From: Rikenellaceae bacterium
Lineage (GTDB): Bacteria > Bacteroidota > Bacteroidia > Bacteroidales > UBA932
Assembly: GCA_900771005.1 (NCBI GenBank)
Contig: CAAGMI010000329.1
Coordinates: 1-64,000, forward strand
Direction: 5' to 3'
DNA: 64,000 nucleotides
Shown here: one piece after another, positions 63,501-64,000 of the stretch
Layout of the letters: every line of letters begins with the position of its first letter
How positions within the stretch are numbered: position 1 is the stretch's first letter
Program-made: the position numbers and the translations under genes
The notes under the pieces: generated by a model
Database searches by the model: none
Seen by the model: the letters and a program-made list of their open reading frames with translations, nothing else
Told to the model about the DNA's origin: nothing

Positions 63501-63612
63501 AAGGTTCTTTGTTAATACCGACAATCTGCGGGTTTTCCCAGTCATTGACAGCCTGTCCATAGCCGGCAGAGCAAATGAGAGGAAACAGCATCAGAAGTAA
63601 ATGTCTTTTCAT
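60520..63612 (-). CDS. GH2 beta-galactosidase, LacZ type
   Basis: The 1030-residue secreted enzyme (signal ending ICSAGYG) has the full five-domain LacZ order, with the C-terminal Bgal small-chain domain (GRGPLENYPDRKSSEFIREY). Acid/base Glu479 is in LIWSLGNEGGRG and nucleophile Glu540 in FMREYAYAGGNS. It hydrolyses terminal beta-galactosides, for example from arabinogalactan or host glycans. It is coupled to the transporter gene. Confidence 0.93.
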   Translation of the reverse strand: MKRHLLLMLFPLICSAGYGQAVNDWENPQIVGINKEPYHATLTLPSKRYDCGECQSLDGTWKFKWYPRPEQREERFYEETFDVSGWDDIIVPGEWQMQGYGIPIYSNWTLPFKKDQPRVMSDPPENYYTYVNRNPVGQYVTSFHIDDAKEAKTYYLHFAGVESAMYIWVNGQKVGYSQNSMSPAEFNITRYVQPGENKLAVEVYSYSDGSYLEDQDMWRLSGIFRSVDLWTRPEVHIADYAVSATPDEKYTSAEARISFKIANLSKKSSKNIELQVSIKGKNNKGKDDTYTLTKDIRKIENGSQAEVEFSFNIDNPALWSSEKPNLYDLDIILRSKGSELEHFTNHLGIRRIEHSGEIVHYNGEAIKIKGVNRHEFHPRTGRTMDRATMELDLKMIKQANINLIRCSHYPDDPLFYELCDEYGLYVMDEANQESHDYGLRNRELGDNPDWTVAHLDRAESLVARDRNWPCVLIWSLGNEGGRGINSLAMAEKVRSMDSTRLVFSDTDRDISDFYDDGYIHPDRVAEEAREITDRPFFMREYAYAGGNSLGNYKDYADVINADPSNFGAVIWEWCDHGIAKKKGSSVQTYSDNPFSLKLEEDEYFAYGGDFGDVPNSSTTCLNGIVGADRRPYPQYYEVQKVNQYLNFELVSSSNVKVINTYCFTSADEFDYFYEFVDDGKVVYSAEQPINANDILEIPSYDDTKGEVFLNVYARLRHPKIWADKGFTVAKEQFLLIDKKASKFSSKGPAPEVTESEGCLLVKAGSETISIEKATGNLVSWKHGISELLKAPLQPYFWKPATENQKHNNYNRRLGAWRSAGETMKMLSSEVVKQDGMAVLTFRKEIEVGACYTLTYKISSEGKVLVSADYEPAAKGLPLMPKFGMKMCIDQSMDKISWYGRGPLENYPDRKSSEFIREYSLSLDDFVVNYPAPQENGNRCDARWISFSNGEDTLQIEGLQPLCFRAWPWEEEDIEQAGHPHELSARDFITVNLDLNIHGVGCNDGWGARTLDKYTIDANNPYSYGFIISCN

Positions 63613-63648
63613 ATGTGGTGTCAGTCTAAATTTGTCAAGGGTGATGGA

Positions 63649-64000
63649 TCAGTGACTTGATGTGTCAAGATCCTTGGCCTTCCCGGTATATTGCGGGTCT
63701 CTCTTCTCGAGGAAGGATTTTATTCCTTCCGGATAATCCGGGCCGCGGTATACCTTCTCGCGGTATGCATTGATACGTTCGAAACTTTCGGAAGAGATTG
63801 CAGTGTTCTCCCTGGAGAGAATCCTGAACTGGCGCTTGATGGCGCTTATCGAGAGTATTGAATTTCTTCTCAATGGATTGAGGATGCGCTCTTCGAGCAT
63901 TGCCTCGATCTGGTCAGACGGGGCTACATGGTTGACGAAGCCTACGTTGTTTGCATCCTGGGCCGTGATAGGGGTTGCCGTAAAGAACATTTCGCGTGCC
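63649..64000 (-). CDS. Crotonase-family protein, C-terminal part (window edge)
   Basis: The minus-strand frame stays open to base 64000 and stops at 63651-63649, giving the last about 116 residues. FFTATPITAQDANNVGFVNH is the typical end of the crotonase core, and PLRRNSILSISAIKRQFRIL begins the C-terminal helices. YRGPDYPEGIKSFLEKRDPQ is common in methylmalonyl-CoA decarboxylase/enoyl-CoA hydratase relatives. The active-site region lies outside the window, so the exact reaction cannot be fixed; methylmalonyl-CoA decarboxylase is my first guess. Confidence 0.75.
   Translation of the reverse strand, partial: AREMFFTATPITAQDANNVGFVNHVAPSDQIEAMLEERILNPLRRNSILSISAIKRQFRILSRENTAISSESFERINAYREKVYRGPDYPEGIKSFLEKRDPQYTGKAKDLDTSSH

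Noticed and set aside
1..64000. CRISPR array, integrase, transposase or phage genes
   Set aside because: No regularly spaced direct repeats and no protein with such motifs was seen.

Overview
The window looks like a chromosomal segment of a Bacteroidales (Bacteroidota) bacterium, probably from gut. Evidence seen directly: many genes are preceded by the Bacteroidota -7 element TAnnTTTG, in the best cases with a TTTG -33 box 19-20 bp upstream; there is little Shine-Dalgarno signal; many exported proteins have lipoprotein signals; there is a FimA/Mfa-type (type V) pilus operon; SecA is about 1090 residues; the glycine cleavage P-protein is split; and surface-glycan and plant-polysaccharide genes are abundant. 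No rRNA, CRISPR array, transposase or integrase was seen.

Layout. (1) 1-1000: possible tail of an upstream gene, a small lipoprotein gene, a two-way terminator and a minus-strand tRNA-Gly(CCC). (2) 1.05-5.7 kb: a GDP-fucose block, in which gmd carries an N-terminal helix-turn-helix, followed by fcl, an FHS-type sugar transporter and a nucleotidyltransferase/GHMP-kinase-like fusion, all tightly coupled. (3) 5.7-24.2 kb: an A/T-rich surface-glycan locus on mixed strands. It holds GT2, GT4, CgeB-like and GT10 fucosyltransferases, three acyltransferase-3 proteins, a YfhO-type membrane protein and a Wzx flippase. It also holds two broken glycosyltransferases and two unrelated AAA ATPase genes, each with a palindrome over its promoter and each ending in an ATGA overlap with a glycan gene. 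(4) 24.4-25.4 kb: a toxin-antitoxin pair (HTH plus ribbon-helix-helix-like antitoxin with a PIN toxin). (5) 25.5-30.1 kb: secA, bactofilin, a small zinc-finger protein and a tail-less ssb. (6) 30.1-34.9 kb: a four-gene type V pilus operon. (7) 34.9-42 kb: a very short arginase-family protein, a conserved hypothetical with gcvT-gcvH-gcvPA-gcvPB, trmO and an M23 peptidase. (8) 42-49.6 kb: an atypical GH2, an HI0933-like flavoprotein, an outer-membrane barrel, a HerA-like ATPase and an HD-domain protein. (9) 49.7-63.6 kb: a plant cell-wall carbohydrate cluster (three-module esterase, GH51, two further esterases, GH43, a sugar transporter and a LacZ-type GH2) with no SusC/SusD pair. (10) The edge cuts a crotonase-family gene.

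How the parts fit. The first block should make GDP-L-fucose, which the GT10 enzyme in the next block can use to fucosylate a glycan exported by Wzx and modified by acyltransferases. The 3' cluster looks built to strip ester and arabinosyl/xylosyl/galactosyl groups from arabinoxylan- or pectin-like material and import the sugars. The least ordinary items are the HTH-Gmd fusion, the nucleotidyltransferase/GHMP-like fusion, the two operator-ATPase-glycan-gene modules, the decayed three-module esterase, the GH2 lacking the canonical NE pair, and a perfect 20-bp inverted repeat between convergent genes.
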